64,000 nt of DNA, taken from NCBI GenBank assembly GCA_009733775.1, contig WOGZ01000149.1:1-64000 (forward strand). The letters run 5' to 3'. The notes under the pieces are model-generated. The model had not been told where the DNA came from. It was given only the letters and a program-made list of their open reading frames with translations, and ran no database searches. The stretch is from Alectoria sarmentosa. Lineage: Eukaryota > Ascomycota > Lecanoromycetes > Lecanorales > Parmeliaceae. This document shows, in pieces, positions 45,364 through 57,954 of the stretch. The position numbers and the translations under genes are program-made. Positions within the stretch are counted from its first letter, which is position 1; each line of letters opens with the position of its first letter.

Positions 45364-47445
45364 ATGGTCACCACAAAGCCGGACCCCTACTCTTTCGACA
45401 AATCGCAAGGTTGGCGGCGATACAGAATGCTGCGGCCAGGTTGGGGCATGTATCACGATATCAAGAGGCGGCTTCCCTACTACCGGAGTGACATTACGGA
45501 TGCGATGAACTATAGGACCTTTGCCGGCACGGTTCGGATATATTTTGTAAAGTGCGTGCAATACATTGCATGTCGTGCTGAACACATCCATCGCCTTTGG
45601 AGCGGAAACTAAGACTTTGCCCTTAGTGTTTTGCCAGCCTTAGCATTCGTCCTGGACATGAACCGCCACACTGGCGGCTTCTACGGCGTCAATGAAGCAC
45701 TCTTCTCTTCCGCCTTGGCGTGCATCGTTTTCAGCACCTTGGGCGCACAACCTCTGACCATTGTCGGCGTCACAGGGTTGATATCCTTGTTCAATTACAC
45801 CATCTTCGACATCATACAGCGACACGATGTGGTTCTATACCCACAATTCATGAGCTGGGTTGCCATCTGGGCGGCGATCTTTCACTGGCTGTTTGCGATC
45901 TGTAATCTCTGCGATTACATGCGCTATGTAACGGACTTTTCTAGTCAGTCCTTTGGCGCGTATGTTGGCATTATATACTGCAGTGAGTTGTTTTCTTGCC
46001 TTGATCCTCGCGCGCCTTGTTCATCAATTTTATAGTCAAGGGCGTGGAGCTCTTAATCGCCGAATTCGAAAGCGACGGCCCAACCGATGGTTTTATGAGC
46101 ATAGTCATCGCCATAATGTTCTTCTCAACAGTCTACGCCCTCGAAATGGTCGGCAGAGGCCTATGGTTCCGACCCTGGATGCGTGGCTTTCTAGGCGACT
46201 ACGCCTATCCCGTGAGTCCTGCAAACCTCACACTATATCGGAGACCTCATCCACATAACAACAGATTGCCACAATTTTCTGGACAGGATTTTCCCATTTT
46301 CCCGGTCAGCTTCGAGCAACAAATGTTAGCAAATTGCCCCATACTCGAGCTTTTTATCCGACTGTGGATCGAGGCTGGCTAATCGACTTCTGGAACTTGG
46401 AGGTCAAGTGGATCTTTGTTGCTTTGCCAATTGGCTTCTTATTGACCCTTCTTTTCTACTATGATCATGTATACGCCACCTCGATCCTCTTGGGCACGAA
46501 AGTGGTCGCTGACAACTGGCATCAACAGAATCAAAGCAGCGTGGCAGCGCAAGCGAGACAATTTCCACTGAAGAAACCAGGCGGCTTCCATTGGGACTTC
46601 TTCCTACTCGGATGCACAAGCTGCATAGCTGGGATAATCGACATTCCCTTGCCAAATGGACTCGTGCCGCAGGCTCCTGTGCACACCGACTCCTTGACTA
46701 ATTACAAAAGCGTACTCAAAATCATCAAGACAGAAAATGGTAGTGAAATCCACCATCAAGAGATCGTCGCCGAGAGTGTGGCTGAACAGCGCGTATCGCA
46801 TTTCCTCATGGGCCTCGCCATCATCGCAACCATGACAGGACCGATCTTGATCGTCTTGAATCTGATACCGCGAGCACTGTTTGGAGGAGTCTTTTTCGTC
46901 GTCGGCTGGGGCGGACTCGAAGGAAACGGTATTATGGCCAAAATAATCTACCTTATCCGCGAGCCCCGTTTCATCCAGCCCGACGAGCCACTACTACAGA
47001 TACCGAAGCAGAGGATCGCATTCTATTTGTTCTGGCAAATCTTTGGTATCACAGCAACGGTAGGCGTATCGCAGACAATCGCTGCAATAGGTATGGCCTC
47101 AAAAGCCCAAACTCAGTCTAATCTTGAACATTGACTCGTTGATCAGGCTTCCCGGTCCTCATCATTGCCCTCATCCCCCTCCGCTGGAAGGTCCTCCCAA
47201 TGATGTTCACCGCCAAAGAACTCCGCATCATGGACGCACCAACCGCCGACAACGAAGTTGTGCTAGCCAGTATGGGCGGGAAACCGCGGATGCCAAAAGG
47301 CAAGGAAGACGAAGATGGCGAAACAGAAGAAAGCCCGGGTACGCGTCACAGTGTTGACGCCCAGGAAGACAAGTGGTCCGTAGTGGAAAGGGGCGTCCCT
47401 CGCGAAGCTCTAAGAGAGCGTGCCGGAGGCTGGAGCGAGGCCTGA
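45364..47445 (+). CDS. BOR1: Borate/bicarbonate-type anion transporter (SLC4 family, Bor1-like)
   Basis: Five exons: 45364-45551, 45627-45982, 46036-46211, 46265-47090 and 47147-47445; 614 residues. The first donor is GTGCGT at 45552; the nearby GTAAAG would shift frame. Landmarks of the family are in order: YRSDITDAMNYRTFAGTVRI, LPALAFVLDMNRHTGGFYGVNEAL, GAQPLTIVGVTGLISLFNYT, GRGLWFRPWMRGFLGDYAYP, IATIFWTGFSHFPG, DHVYATSILLG, HWDFFLLGCTSCIAGIIDIPLPNGLVPQAP split by intervening loops, and GLAIIATMTGPILIVL. About ten to twelve membrane segments are expected, with a hydrophilic C-terminal tail (about 90 residues). Fungal members export borate at the plasma or vacuolar membrane. The gene symbol is by family resemblance. 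Confidence 0.88.
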
Positions 47446-49170
47446 GCTTGACCCATCATCTAGCGCCAAAAGTTGATCCCGTGTCTTATTCAATCTGCGC
47501 GTCTAATAATCGTTATATTTGTTGTCTGTCACATTGTTTCCAAGTTAATTGCCCAATTCTACTCCAAAGGTCTTTTGAGGCAAGGAATTGACTCTCAACG
47601 CATCCTGCCCGCGGAAATGAGGCCTGAAAGGGCGAATGTCGAAACATCCCGCAAGATGGAGGAAATAATAACTCCAATTCTCTCTCTCTGGGACCAAATA
47701 GTATACAAAGTCCCACACCCCACCGCACCAATCCAGCCAACCCAATCGCACCGCTCCCGACCACGCACTCATCAGCACAAGCCTGCTCCCATTCTCCGTT
47801 TTCGAATAAAACATCAACAAAACAGAGCGACAATCCCAACGCCATCCCAACACAACCACCACCAATGGAAACCAATAAACCACCTCATTTCGATCCGCCA
47901 AAACCGTACCAAAAACATCGAGACCCCAAAAAAAAAAGCGCCCGTACAAACTCCTCGCGATCCGCTTCTCGCGCCCGAGCCCTGATCGATCAAAAGACAC
48001 CCTCCCTGCCGAGTAGTAAGTAACAAACTCATCGAAAACCGAGATAGCTAGCCAAGAACAGGCTCGCCGAAAAGGCAGGCAGGCAGGCAGGCAGGCAGCG
48101 ACACAAACTGCCCATAAGATATCTCATCTCATTCCCGCGAGGGCATCGCCGGGGGGGGGGGGGGGCGGAGCAGCTCAATTCGCTGCTGCAATGGGACTAC
48201 GATATACATACACAAGCGGCTTGTCTGATAACAGTATCCCCCCCCCATACACACACACGCACACGGATCCGCAAAAAGCGAACACCTATCATGCACAAAT
48301 TTTCATAAAAAAAACCCCCCCCAATCCCATCTCACACCACACCACACCCCACCACACCAAATCATTCCTCTCTCTCCCTCAACACCATCTCTGTTCAAAA
48401 AAAAAAAAACCTCCAGCACTGATCCTAACCCGCCCACCGCACACCTGGATACCGCTAGCTGGCTAGCTCTACAACAATCTCCACTGCGGATCTACTCTCT
48501 GCTAACAAGCAAGCATGAGGGATTTCTTTTTCAATGCGAGAGGACGAACGAGAAGAAAGAGAGGCGCCTGTGCAGGCCTCTGTTCCGCTTGTCAGGCCTG
48601 GCGTTGAGGGCGACCCGATCGGGATTCAGGTTATTGGGACGTATAGCCTTATTTGTGTGTGTGTGTGTGTGGTGTGTGTATTTGGATATGCGAGCAGTGA
48701 TCATGCTGACCGGACGTGAGGGCGAAAATACTGTCTACTCTTTACGAAAGTCCATGTATGAACAAGAGTCTTTGCTGTTGCTCTGAAGGAGTGCTTTCCG
48801 ATACACAAACGCTCTCGCCACATCTCTCGCTTCTTCTAACTACATCTAGGCTGATAGTCAATGCCCCAAAACCACCACAGCTGCAAGCTCCGGTCCCCCC
48901 CCGCGCTATGCCTTGTGGAACTATAACCACAGCTCCCAGCACAAGCGTTGCGCTAGAATGGTCCATGCATAGAATGGGCTCCATTTCCTGTTGTGACCAG
49001 TAGTTGATATTCTTCCCGGTTTTAGCAGACTTGATTGTTCTGGAAATAATGTCAATGAGACTCGCAGAATGTTTTCGTTTAATTGAAGATGGAAGTCTGG
49101 ACTTACACTTTATGGTTGGTGTCAAGAGCTGATCAACTGTTTGAGCGAAACTGGAATTTGTATTGGCTCG
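47446..49170. other. Intergenic with many simple repeats
   Basis: Between two transporter genes that converge here. It contains (GGCA)6 at 48074-48098, a run of 15 G at 48151-48165, C and CA runs at 48239-48265, poly-A at about 48397-48409 and (GT)n at about 48654-48670. No gene was recognised; a 127-codon minus frame at 49125-48742 lacks support. Confidence 0.5.
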
Positions 49171-51670
49171 TCACTGTTGCTTACGCCGAGATTCTTCAGC
49201 ATCTCGCTCTTCCCGCTCCATGTCTCTTCGATGTGATTTCCCTTTGGCGAGATCTTCTAGTTTGCGACTTCTGCCGTGGATATCGCTGGTCTCGGGGGTC
49301 AGGTATCGAGACAGCGCCGCGCCGACAAGCATTACGATTACGAATCTTTCAAATCTTAGAAGGAGAGCGATGGTTGGGGGGAGAGTGGCTCTTACAGGAT
49401 CAGGGTGATGCCCAGTCGTTTATTATTTTGAACTTTTGTCACAACAATTTGGCCAAGTACGGAGCCAAGCTTACCGCTGGCGGCAGAGATGCCGTATAGA
49501 GTGCAGCGGTAACGGGTTGGGAAGGCTTCGGCTGGGATCTAGGGATCTGTTAACAGCTTCTAGTAACAGTTTCAAGCTCCCGGGTACTCACAATAAAGGT
49601 AGTGGTATTCGGACCTGGGTCGAAGTGTCAGCAAATATTGCATCCGTTGAACTGGTGAGCGTATATGACCTACCAAGGTTATAGAACAGCTGACAAATCC
49701 CATAAAAAACCACAATCGCGACATGCGCATGCGTGCTCGGCAGCGTCACGTACAGCGCCCCAACCACAATGAACAATGCTCCCAGTATCAAGAAGCCCCA
49801 CATCTGGATCCTTTTCCGACTATAGAAATGCATCGCAAGAATGGCCATAGCGCTACCGATCAAAGCTCCGATGGATGTTGATTCCATAATATGTCTCTCG
49901 TTGCTGATCAGCCCGTTGTATGGCGGTAATAATGGAAATTTTATGTTCTGCCCAAACATTCTCGGGATGAAGCTTGAGCTGTTGACGCCGAGAAGATAGA
50001 ATGTGAAGTCTAAGAGCATCCAATTAATCGCTGTGGCGAAGAGATCGGTCCAATTGCCGTCTACGAAGAGGTATTTGTATAAATCGGCGCGTGATGCCTG
50101 AGATGGGTGGGGGTCTTCGAGTTCTTCGACTGTTGGTCCAATGGAACTAGTGGCAAAATCTTCGGCTAACCTTTGCCCATGCGAATCAGGTTGAAGGGCT
50201 GGTTGAGGTAGTTGGAGCCCAGTACCGATATGATTCCCATTCACGGTAGCCTTAGGGGTATGCTCAAACTCGTCCGAACAAACAGATTCACTATCAATGT
50301 GTCCCAGATCTTCCCTGGACCCAAAATAATCTTTCGCATGCATAGCTTCATTGCTGTCATTCTTGATATCCAGTATATAATATACCGATTCCGGGATCGT
50401 AAGTCGGAATACCATGGCGACAACTGCTGGTACAGCGCCAAGGCCTGCAACTAGCCTCCAAGCCCTGTCGACTGTCCGTGCGCACTCTATGCCAGCGACG
50501 TCTGTGTTGAAAATTTTGACTGAGCAAGATTGATCTGTGGGTATCAAGGAGATGTAGGAGCGGAAGCCGGCGGTTGCGGCGAACGCCATTAGGACAGCGA
50601 TCAGTTGGCCCAGCGGCTGGAAAAAGAATACGGCGGCCAGCATTCGGGCTCGATATTTTGTGGGAGCGAACCTAAAGATGATCAACGGGACTGTGTGATG
50701 GGAACTCTTGGACGGACATACTCTGCAGTGATGACGGCACTGAGAGGGTAATCGGCTCTGGGAAGGGCTGCATCAGCGTTCCATTTTGGAGCGTGGGACT
50801 GTGTCAGGCTTGGAAAGGTTGACTGGGAAGAATTGCTTACCCTATGCCGACCCCCATGACCAGCCTCCAGAAGATGAGCAAAGCAACGAGTGACATGGAT
50901 CCATTGACTCCAGTAGAGGCAGTTGCGAATCCCAAGGAAGCAGCAATGGTGACAATGAGCTCCAACCCATACATCTTCCTGCGACCATAGCGATCGGCCA
51001 GGAATCCAAAGATGACCTGTCCAATCATGGAACCCACGAGGGTGGCAATATTCATCCCAAGCTGGTATCGGTCAGGGAAATTGCCATCCCAGTAGACGAT
51101 GGAGAGCATGGGTATGATGGTGTTGAGGGAGAAGATCTAGGATAGCAAGACGCCATTAGAAAGGGCTTTCAACATGGCTTAGGATGTAATACGTCGTAGG
51201 CATCAGTCAGGAAACCAATGCCTGCTACAAAGACAATCCACCATCCAAAGCCTGCTGCCTCGACCGATGAGAGGACCAGGTTTCGCCTTTCTTGCCATGT
51301 CTGTTAGACTGTTAATTTTGGCTCTATAGGTAATATTGGTTCCTCATACTAGTTTATAATTGAAGCCTCGGGAATGATCAACCCAGAAACGTGGCCATGA
51401 AACGAGCATGAGTAGTTTGGTGCTGCTATAGTATAGGTGTTTTACCTTAATTTAGGCTATATTTAGCGCGCGGGGAGAAATACCGTGGAGCACAAGGTGG
51501 GGAGATCTTGTCTGGTATTGACGTTGAAAAGAGCGTCGCAAGGTTGGAAGATGCAAACCCTGCAAGCATGGAAGATGCTTTATATCAGAATCCAATCTCC
51601 GTAGCCTTACAGAATCGTTGGAGGCTGAGCACGAGCCATAGCCGTTCTTCTCTTCCAACCTGTCCTCCAT
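49171..51670 (-). CDS. MFS inorganic phosphate-type transporter (Pho84/Git1-like)
   Basis: Eight exons: 51670-51611, 51300-51193, 51136-50841, 50757-50722, 50671-49674, 49614-49592, 49538-49396 and 49345-49171; 612 residues. One exon is only 36 nt and one only 23 nt, yet both rebuild family motifs: GIGADYPLSAVITAEFAPTK and NLGPNTTTFIIPAEAFPTRY. Also seen are FLTDAYDIFSLNTIIPML, GFLADRYGRRK, RARMLAAVFFFQPLGQ, INWMLLDFTFYLLG and SRYLTPETSDIHGRS. Intron 7 is taken as 50 nt; a 41-nt alternative exists. Family members import phosphate or glycerophosphodiesters with protons. The first exon is the least certain because its intron would be 310 nt. The large central loop is typical. Confidence 0.85.
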
Positions 51671-52083
51671 CAGGGGAAACTTTCCGCGAGGCTTCTTGAA
51701 ATAGAGTAGCACCTGTGCACCTCTGGGCTGTCAGAAGTGCAACACGTGTTAGCCGCGCCAACGGTTATTCGCTCGGAACTTGCCGCTGGAGGATTCGGCC
51801 AGTCAGCCCTCAGAGCCCCAGGAGTCAACAGTCAGCACATCTTTCCTTTGGGCAACTCTCAGCCTCATTCTCGACCCCAATCTCGACTCCAGTCCTCTTC
51901 AACTCGGCGTCGCAGCACAGTCAATGAGTGACTCAAAGACCGATCAACCCCACGTGCTCCCATGGAGGGAGTCTCAGGCTATCAGGCAATGACGTTAATC
52001 TGGAGCCATCATGCTGCCTAATCCATTCTTGATGCACTCATCTCACGTTTCCATGTCCCTCCCTTCTGAATTCATCAGCGACG
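51671..52083. promoter_or_regulatory. Divergent promoter region
   Basis: 413 bases between the proposed start of the phosphate-type transporter (minus) and the start of the orphan gene (plus). A GCACCTGTGCACCT segment and CACGTG near 51950 are present; CACGTG is a typical bHLH site, bound by Pho4-type regulators in fungi. A role here is inference. Confidence 0.35.
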
Positions 52084-54092
52084 ATGGTCCTCCCGGGCTG
52101 GAACGTCTCGGAGCCCATCGACCTCGCATACAAATTATACGAAGTTCTCGAAGCTCTTCGAAGCGCACCCGAAAGTGCAAAAGCCTTCGTCTCCAAAATC
52201 AACGCCTTCAGTAGCAACCTCAGCGAGTTGCAGAAAATACTTGAAAGCGAAACCGCTTCCCATTCCGCCCAAGATCTCGAGCACTTACGTGCCACCGTTC
52301 TCGAGTGTCAAGCTTGCGTTAAGCGCTGCGTAGAGTACGGTGAAAAGTTCGGGAAGCTTACGAAGGATGGCAGGGGAAAGATGGATGGTGCTGGGCAAGC
52401 AGCACGCTGGACATTGCAGAAGGAGAAGGTGGCGAGGTTAAGGGAGGAGATTGATGGGCAGATGAATAGCATTGGATTGACCCTTCAGATCAAGACTTTG
52501 TGCGTTGGATCCTCTCATTACTATCTACACATCAAGACTGACGAGCGGCAGTGCCGACGGACGGACGAGGCAAGGCTCCCATTCCGCGGCGCCATCTCTC
52601 AATCCCCCTATTCGATCAGGTACCCTTGCCAGTCTACCTCCATATTCCTCCCCACAGCCCAATCAGCACGCAAAGACCCCGGCGGAATACCTAGGACTTA
52701 GTACTAAACACGAGAGGAAGAGTTCAGAATCAGACATACCCATCTTTTATTTAGAACCAGAGGGTAGTCATGGCAAAGAGATGATTGCGTCACCACAGGC
52801 TAGCCCGACTATACTGCACCCGTCGACAGAGCTGGATCCGAATGTGATGCTGAAGCCGTTGCAGCAGCGCCGGGAGACAATCAATGAGGTTGATTTCTCT
52901 CCGACTGAACTCGGAATACTCAGTGCCATGTCAGAGGGCTCGAGCGCAGCTTCCCGAGTCTCTACAAGCCCTACAACCTCTTCCCCGAGAACATCCATGA
53001 CAGAAACCATGACCAGCACTTCGAGACGCGACTCCATCTTGGCCCCAGAATCTGCAGTGGTGGAAACGGCAATGGAGAACCTGGGTGGAGTGCAAATCTC
53101 CTACATCAAAGCAAAATCTCGAATATCGTATCCCGTTTCAACGATTGAGTCATTCCGCAATAAGCACACTGGGCGCCGCTACATCATCATCTCGCCACCG
53201 ATCAGCTCCAACATCAAATTGTACTTTGGTACGTTCAACTACTGTTTTCATGGTCGTGCGCTGACGATCTTCTCTTCCAGTACCTCCAACGGAGCGCATC
53301 ATAGCTCACAGCGAACATCCTCAAGCCTATGGTTCTACCACCAAGCACAAAGTCAAATTCATCGAGTCGTACCTTTTGCGATCTCAAAAGACATCACCAG
53401 AGCGCCACGCCTCAGATGCTTCCACAGTCCTGTCTCCTTCCCTCACTCCTGTGTCCTCGGCTGCCAGTATCTCCGGCTCCAGTCTGGGCTCTCCCGTCTT
53501 CACAACCAATACTGGCGTGCTTAAGGAAGAGTCTAGGTGTCAGGAGTACGATTTTGAGCGTATAAAAGACTACGAAAGGTTCCAAGAGTTGCTCATGGGC
53601 CCAGATGTGAAGTTGCAGCTTCAGGTACCAGTCCAGTCAATCACGGCCAAAAAGTACGAAGAAAGCAAAACTACAAAAGAGAGCCAGTTGCAGTACCTGC
53701 GCTTGTGGGAGTCCGACGGGCGTCAGACCATGATGTTCTTCGCCAATCTCTCGTCAACTAAATACAAATACCGAGAGTACAGAATGGAGAACCTTCGCCC
53801 TGTCGAGTCGAAGTCAAAGATCACGATCAGACTGGAAGTCCACCTGCCTGGCATGGTCCGACGTAGGTCCAGTTCCAAAAGTCCCCTCATCATTGCCAAG
53901 CCATCGGCTCTAGAGCGGGCCAGGCTTGGGGGAGACACTGATGAAAATGACATGGCGAATTTAGATTATCTGTCAATAGAATTCAGCTCTGCTAAAGATA
54001 GGACCGCATTCTTGGACAAAGCTAGGTTCCACGGGTCACCAGAGGACTCGATAGCATCGCCGTTTGTTCTTCACTCGCGATCTCCCACGTGA
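52084..54092 (+). CDS. Large hypothetical protein with helical N-terminal domain
   Basis: Three exons: 52084-52499, 52552-53228 and 53281-54092; two 52-nt introns, 634 residues. The first 140 residues (starting MVLPGWNVSEPIDLAYKLYE) are helical with coiled-coil-like LRATVLECQACVKRCVEYGE and EKVARLREEIDGQM; they recall the N-terminal helical domains of fungal STAND or kinase-like proteins. The middle (about 145-350) is Ser/Thr/Pro-rich and probably disordered. The C-terminal third looks folded: QYLRLWESDGRQTMMFFANL, SKSKITIRLEVHLPGM and DYLSIEFSSAKDRTAFL. That last stretch resembles a PH-like or lipocalin-like beta domain; this is a guess. No catalytic motif is visible. Confidence 0.72.
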
Positions 54093-55307
54093 CCCTAGAA
54101 GCCGGACCCAGGATCTTTGAGACATTTTCAATGCGTGAGCCGATGACTTGGAGGGGCCCAGTATCCCTTATCTTGGCATCATGCACGTTCCGAAATGCGG
54201 GTATGGACATCACCACGTACCTACCCGGAAGCAGTGTGCTGAGCCAATGACGAAGCGCCCGAAGAGGCACCGAGAGCCGTGACTCGCAAAGCTCGTACGC
54301 ATCTCACCAGGTCACGGAATGAAAAGCTGATCTAGACTTTGAACCCGAAAATGGTCAAAGCATCTCTTGAGCATCGACCTCTCACTTGAGCCTTCTATCC
54401 TTGAAGCAAGAGCGAGAATACTTCAAGCTTACCGATTACTCCTACCCCGGTAATGTCTGTCCATCGGAAGCATGATGCGTAAAGAAATGCGAGGGAGACG
54501 GTGGTGACGCCGGAAGAATGCCCGTCTGGACCGCCCAGGCTCCCGGTGGGGTCCGACTAATTCGTCCAAACGCCTGCACCAGGCCACAATGAAGCTATTC
54601 ACACAGTCCATGGTCCAGCCCATGTGTCAGACGATCCAATGGTCCAGCCCGACTGATGGCCCGACTGACATTCCGACCGATAGTCCGACTGATAGCCCCG
54701 ACTGATATTCCAATCGATAGTTCGACTGATAGCCCGACTAATATTCCGACCGATAGTCCGGAATTTGCGGGCGGATCGTCGGGAACCCTGCTGACGTCGT
54801 TGATGATGTCGCTGGAGGTCCTCTTCAGAGACAATCCGAGACGGCATATGGGAATGCGAGGGCTGGAGGGGAGAAGAACACGATGACGGAAGAGCAGTGG
54901 TAGAACGTCGTTGAGGCGAGATTGAGGTAGGTTTTAGGAGAGGGTTTTGGGGAATTTGAGGGCGGTGGAAAAGGGGAGGGGGGGTCCGGCGAGGGGGTTG
55001 GCGTCGATCATGGATCGGGTGAGGGGACGATGTCGGGTTTGAGGATTGGTGTGACGGGAGTGGATGAACGCAGACGGGAGACGAAGAGGATGATTATACA
55101 AGATGAAATCACGAGAGAATGGAAGCATGGTGTGTGATCAGTCTAGTGGTGTGCTCCGATGTACCTGTGAAACTAGACCAACACAAGCGCAGCCGTCACT
55201 CAGGCCATCCGTACACAAGACCGCCCAAGACCAAAAGAATGAATCTCCTCCACTTCCAACACTCAAATCCCAGCAAACCAATCAATCACCCCACCAATCC
55301 CACCCCA
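54093..55307. other. Intergenic between two convergent genes
   Basis: Short frames only. Contains the tandem repeat at 54648-54758, annotated separately. Confidence 0.35.
54648..54758. repeat. Imperfect 36-bp tandem repeat (CCGACTGATAG type)
   Basis: Alternating CCGACTGATAGCCC and GACTGATATTCCGACCGATAG blocks make about three units with a period near 36 bp. Both strands show serine/isoleucine-rich artefact frames across it. No function seen. Confidence 0.7.
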
Positions 55308-55902
55308 TCACAGCAGCGCCATCCCGGCCGCTCCCACCGCGACCGCAGTCACAACGGTCGTGACCGCAGGAGCCCGCGAAACGACCGTGATGACAGTCGC
55401 CTCCGTCGTTGCCGCCGCAGCCTTCAAATCCTGCGCGATGATGCTCGCCTCCACGCTCTGCACGCTCAACCAATAGGCCTGATACGGCGTCGGCAGAGTG
55501 GCGCTCACCCAGCTCGGCGTCGTCGTCTGGGCCAGCCAGAATTCCAAGTAGCCGATCGGATCGGCCCTCAAGTCATCCAGGACGGAGGCAGGCGCGGCGG
55601 TGGCGAGCAGGCTGACCACGGCGGTGATTTCGGGGTCCGGGAGGAGGAGGGAGATGTAGGCGTTGAGGTCGTCGAGTATGTGGGTGGCCTTTGGGGAGGG
55701 GGGGGGTTAGTTGGGGGGTTTGATGGATGGGAGGGCAGGGGAGGGGAGGGGAGGGAGAAAGGGAGGAGAGGTAGGTTACCTGGGCGTCGGTTATTGAGGT
55801 GGGTGTCAAGGTGGTGGGCGTGGGGGTGGGGGTGGGCATTTGGGCGGTGGTGAGGAGGGTGAGGGTTGAGAGGATGAGGACGAGGAAATGGGTGAAGAGC
55901 AT
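55308..55902 (-). CDS. Secreted, possibly GPI-anchored small protein
   Basis: Two exons, 55902-55780 and 55688-55308, with a 91-nt intron; 167 residues. A signal peptide (MLFTHFLVLILSTLTLLTTA) is followed by a Pro/Thr repeat (MPTPTPTPTTLTPTS). The spliced domain reads ATHILDDLNAYISLLLPDPE, then ADPIGYLEFWLAQTTTPSWV and PYQAYWLSVQSVEASI. The end, VTTVVTAVAVGAAGMALL, is hydrophobic and could be a GPI signal. There are no cysteines. The layout matches many fungal cell-wall or surface proteins of unknown function. The surrounding opposite-strand and shifted frames are CT-rich artefacts. Confidence 0.65.
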
Positions 55903-57950
55903 TCTTGCTGTCTGTCTGTTGTAGGTAGGTTGGTGACACGATTTCTGGATGAACCGCTCTCTTTGCTCTTCGTTCTCTGAGAGTATAGGAATGGTAACGA
56001 CAGCTCTGTTTCTCTTTGAGAATAGGAAATGATAAAGCTGGTATGAATGAATGAATGAAGTGAGCGGAAGCAATTGGTGCTGTGGATGAGAGTTGGAAAA
56101 AGAAATTGAGGAGCTGGGAAGGGCTTTGAGGGACGGGAGGAGCTACGTGGCTGATTGGTGTGGTGATGGTTGAGAGGCGAGGAAGGAAGGAAGGAGCTGG
56201 GGATTTGTTTATGGGAAGGAGGGAGAGAGGGCACGGGAGTTTGCGCAATACAAGGACATTGTGAGGTAATGGCAAGTTATTTTGGCCGGGGCGTTTTAGG
56301 CGCTGCGCTAGGTAAGGGAAGCAGAGACGGGGTTGATGGGGATGATAGGAACTGGGGGTTTTGGGGGATGGAATATTATTTCGCCAAGTGGTTGATTGGA
56401 TTGGGAATTTGAAGAGGGGACACTCGACTAGGTACTCTCTCGTCATACCTATCAGTGAAGGAGTCGTCGCTCACGTTGCCCAAGTGATTCATCAATGACT
56501 ATAATGATTACCTGCTGTCAATCTCGTCACGTTTCATTTATTTTAAAAAAAACTACCACAAGAGCCTCGAGCCGCGGCTTTTTTCTCTTTGGCGTAGCAA
56601 CGGATGAATCCAATTGCTCGATGCCTTTGTACTCTCAACGGGTGACAGACCATCATAGTAGTGAAGTTGATGGCGAGAGATGGGACGATTAGTGGAGTAA
56701 AGTAGGCAGTCAGTCCAGATATCTTCTGCAGCTACGACAGGAGGTTTTTAGCAAGTTGCGTCGCAGAATCAACAGATGGGTTACGAAACCGAAAAAGCAC
56801 CACGGTCGGTTTTGAAAATGGACATGAAAATGGGATCGCAGTGAGGCCCATAGATTTGATAGCGGAATTCCTCCCGCCGCACCTCCTTCCCTACTCCCAA
56901 AGTTCCCAAAACCATCGCTTCACCGCCACCCTCCCCTTCGTATAACCATTCTCGGCCCCTTGGGATCACGCTTCGAGCTTTAGAGCCATTGGGTTTAAAA
57001 AAAGCACGGTCGCATTCTAACAGACACATACCAAAGATGCGCCGATGCGCCCGCCGGCAGGTCTACTCGTGCGGCCCTCGCTTACCACACCACCGCCGCC
57101 AAGGATAAACGAGTGCTTGAGACCGCGGTCGGACAGGGCGGCGATGCTGGCTTTTTTAGGTTATGAAGTGCCGGGAATTTGAGGGTCTGTGGGGAAGGTA
57201 AGGTGGATCCGGGAGGTCGTTGTTGGTTGTTGTCGTTGTTTGAAGGATGGGAATGAAGACGTGGAGGGAGTATACGGATTAGTTAGCAGCTGGGACACAG
57301 CTACGTTGGCTCGCTCTGCCGGACTGGGCTTGAGCCTCTTTGTTCGACTTCCTATACCATGCTCTACGGTTGACCAAATATTGCTTCGCACACATAACGT
57401 ATCCTACGCTCTACGCTCTGCGCTCTGGAGTAGTGCTGTTCTACAAGATCGCCTTGTTTTTTCCCCAACACCCAACCAATCCTTGTCGTTCTATGGGAAA
57501 CAACATATAAGAACTCACATAAGCCGATATCTTTGTCCGCTAGGTTTAGAGGAGTTAGTCTCGGGGTTTCGTTGCGCCCGGTCAGCGTCTGCTCTCCCGC
57601 TCGATGTTATGCTTCACGTTTAGGAAGTCAAAAAAGTTTCTGATCTATAAGCTTGGCTACTTTCTCCTTTCACAGGTTCGGATCAAGAGCATCCAATGGT
57701 TGACTGTGAAGTCCACTTCGACGAGATGGGTTTTTTGTGGAGGGTTAGTAACACAGAGGGGAATTTTTGATGATGCAGGAAAGGGTGGTTTATATGATGA
57801 CTTCAAAAGATTCTTGCACAACCGTGCGTCGTTAGTTAGTCGAGGAGATATCGTTTTCAGGTGTATTTATAACTAGGTAGAGTCTTGAGCAAGAAGAGCG
57901 CTCCGCCAACAAGGCTTCCGATGGTGCACCAGCAACCACTCAGCTGATAG
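55903..57950. other. Intergenic, no secure gene
   Basis: CT/GA-rich upstream region of the secreted-protein gene, then unassigned sequence. A minus frame at 57029-56781 (with NGSKARSVIPRGREWLY and FRYQIYGPHCDPIFMSIFKT) and a preceding frame at about 57160-57040 (LSDRGLKHSFILGGGGVV) could be parts of a small gene, but I recognise no family and cannot join them. Confidence 0.3.
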
Positions 57951-57954
57951 TCCG

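Noticed and set aside
48742..49125. 127-residue minus-strand frame downstream of the phosphate-type transporter
   Set aside because: No family resemblance and a strong GTAAGT immediately after the start suggests it is not a simple coding exon.
55119..56446. Several long frames of 142-292 residues on both strands
   Set aside because: C/T-rich composition artefacts that overlap the spliced secreted-protein gene; no motifs.
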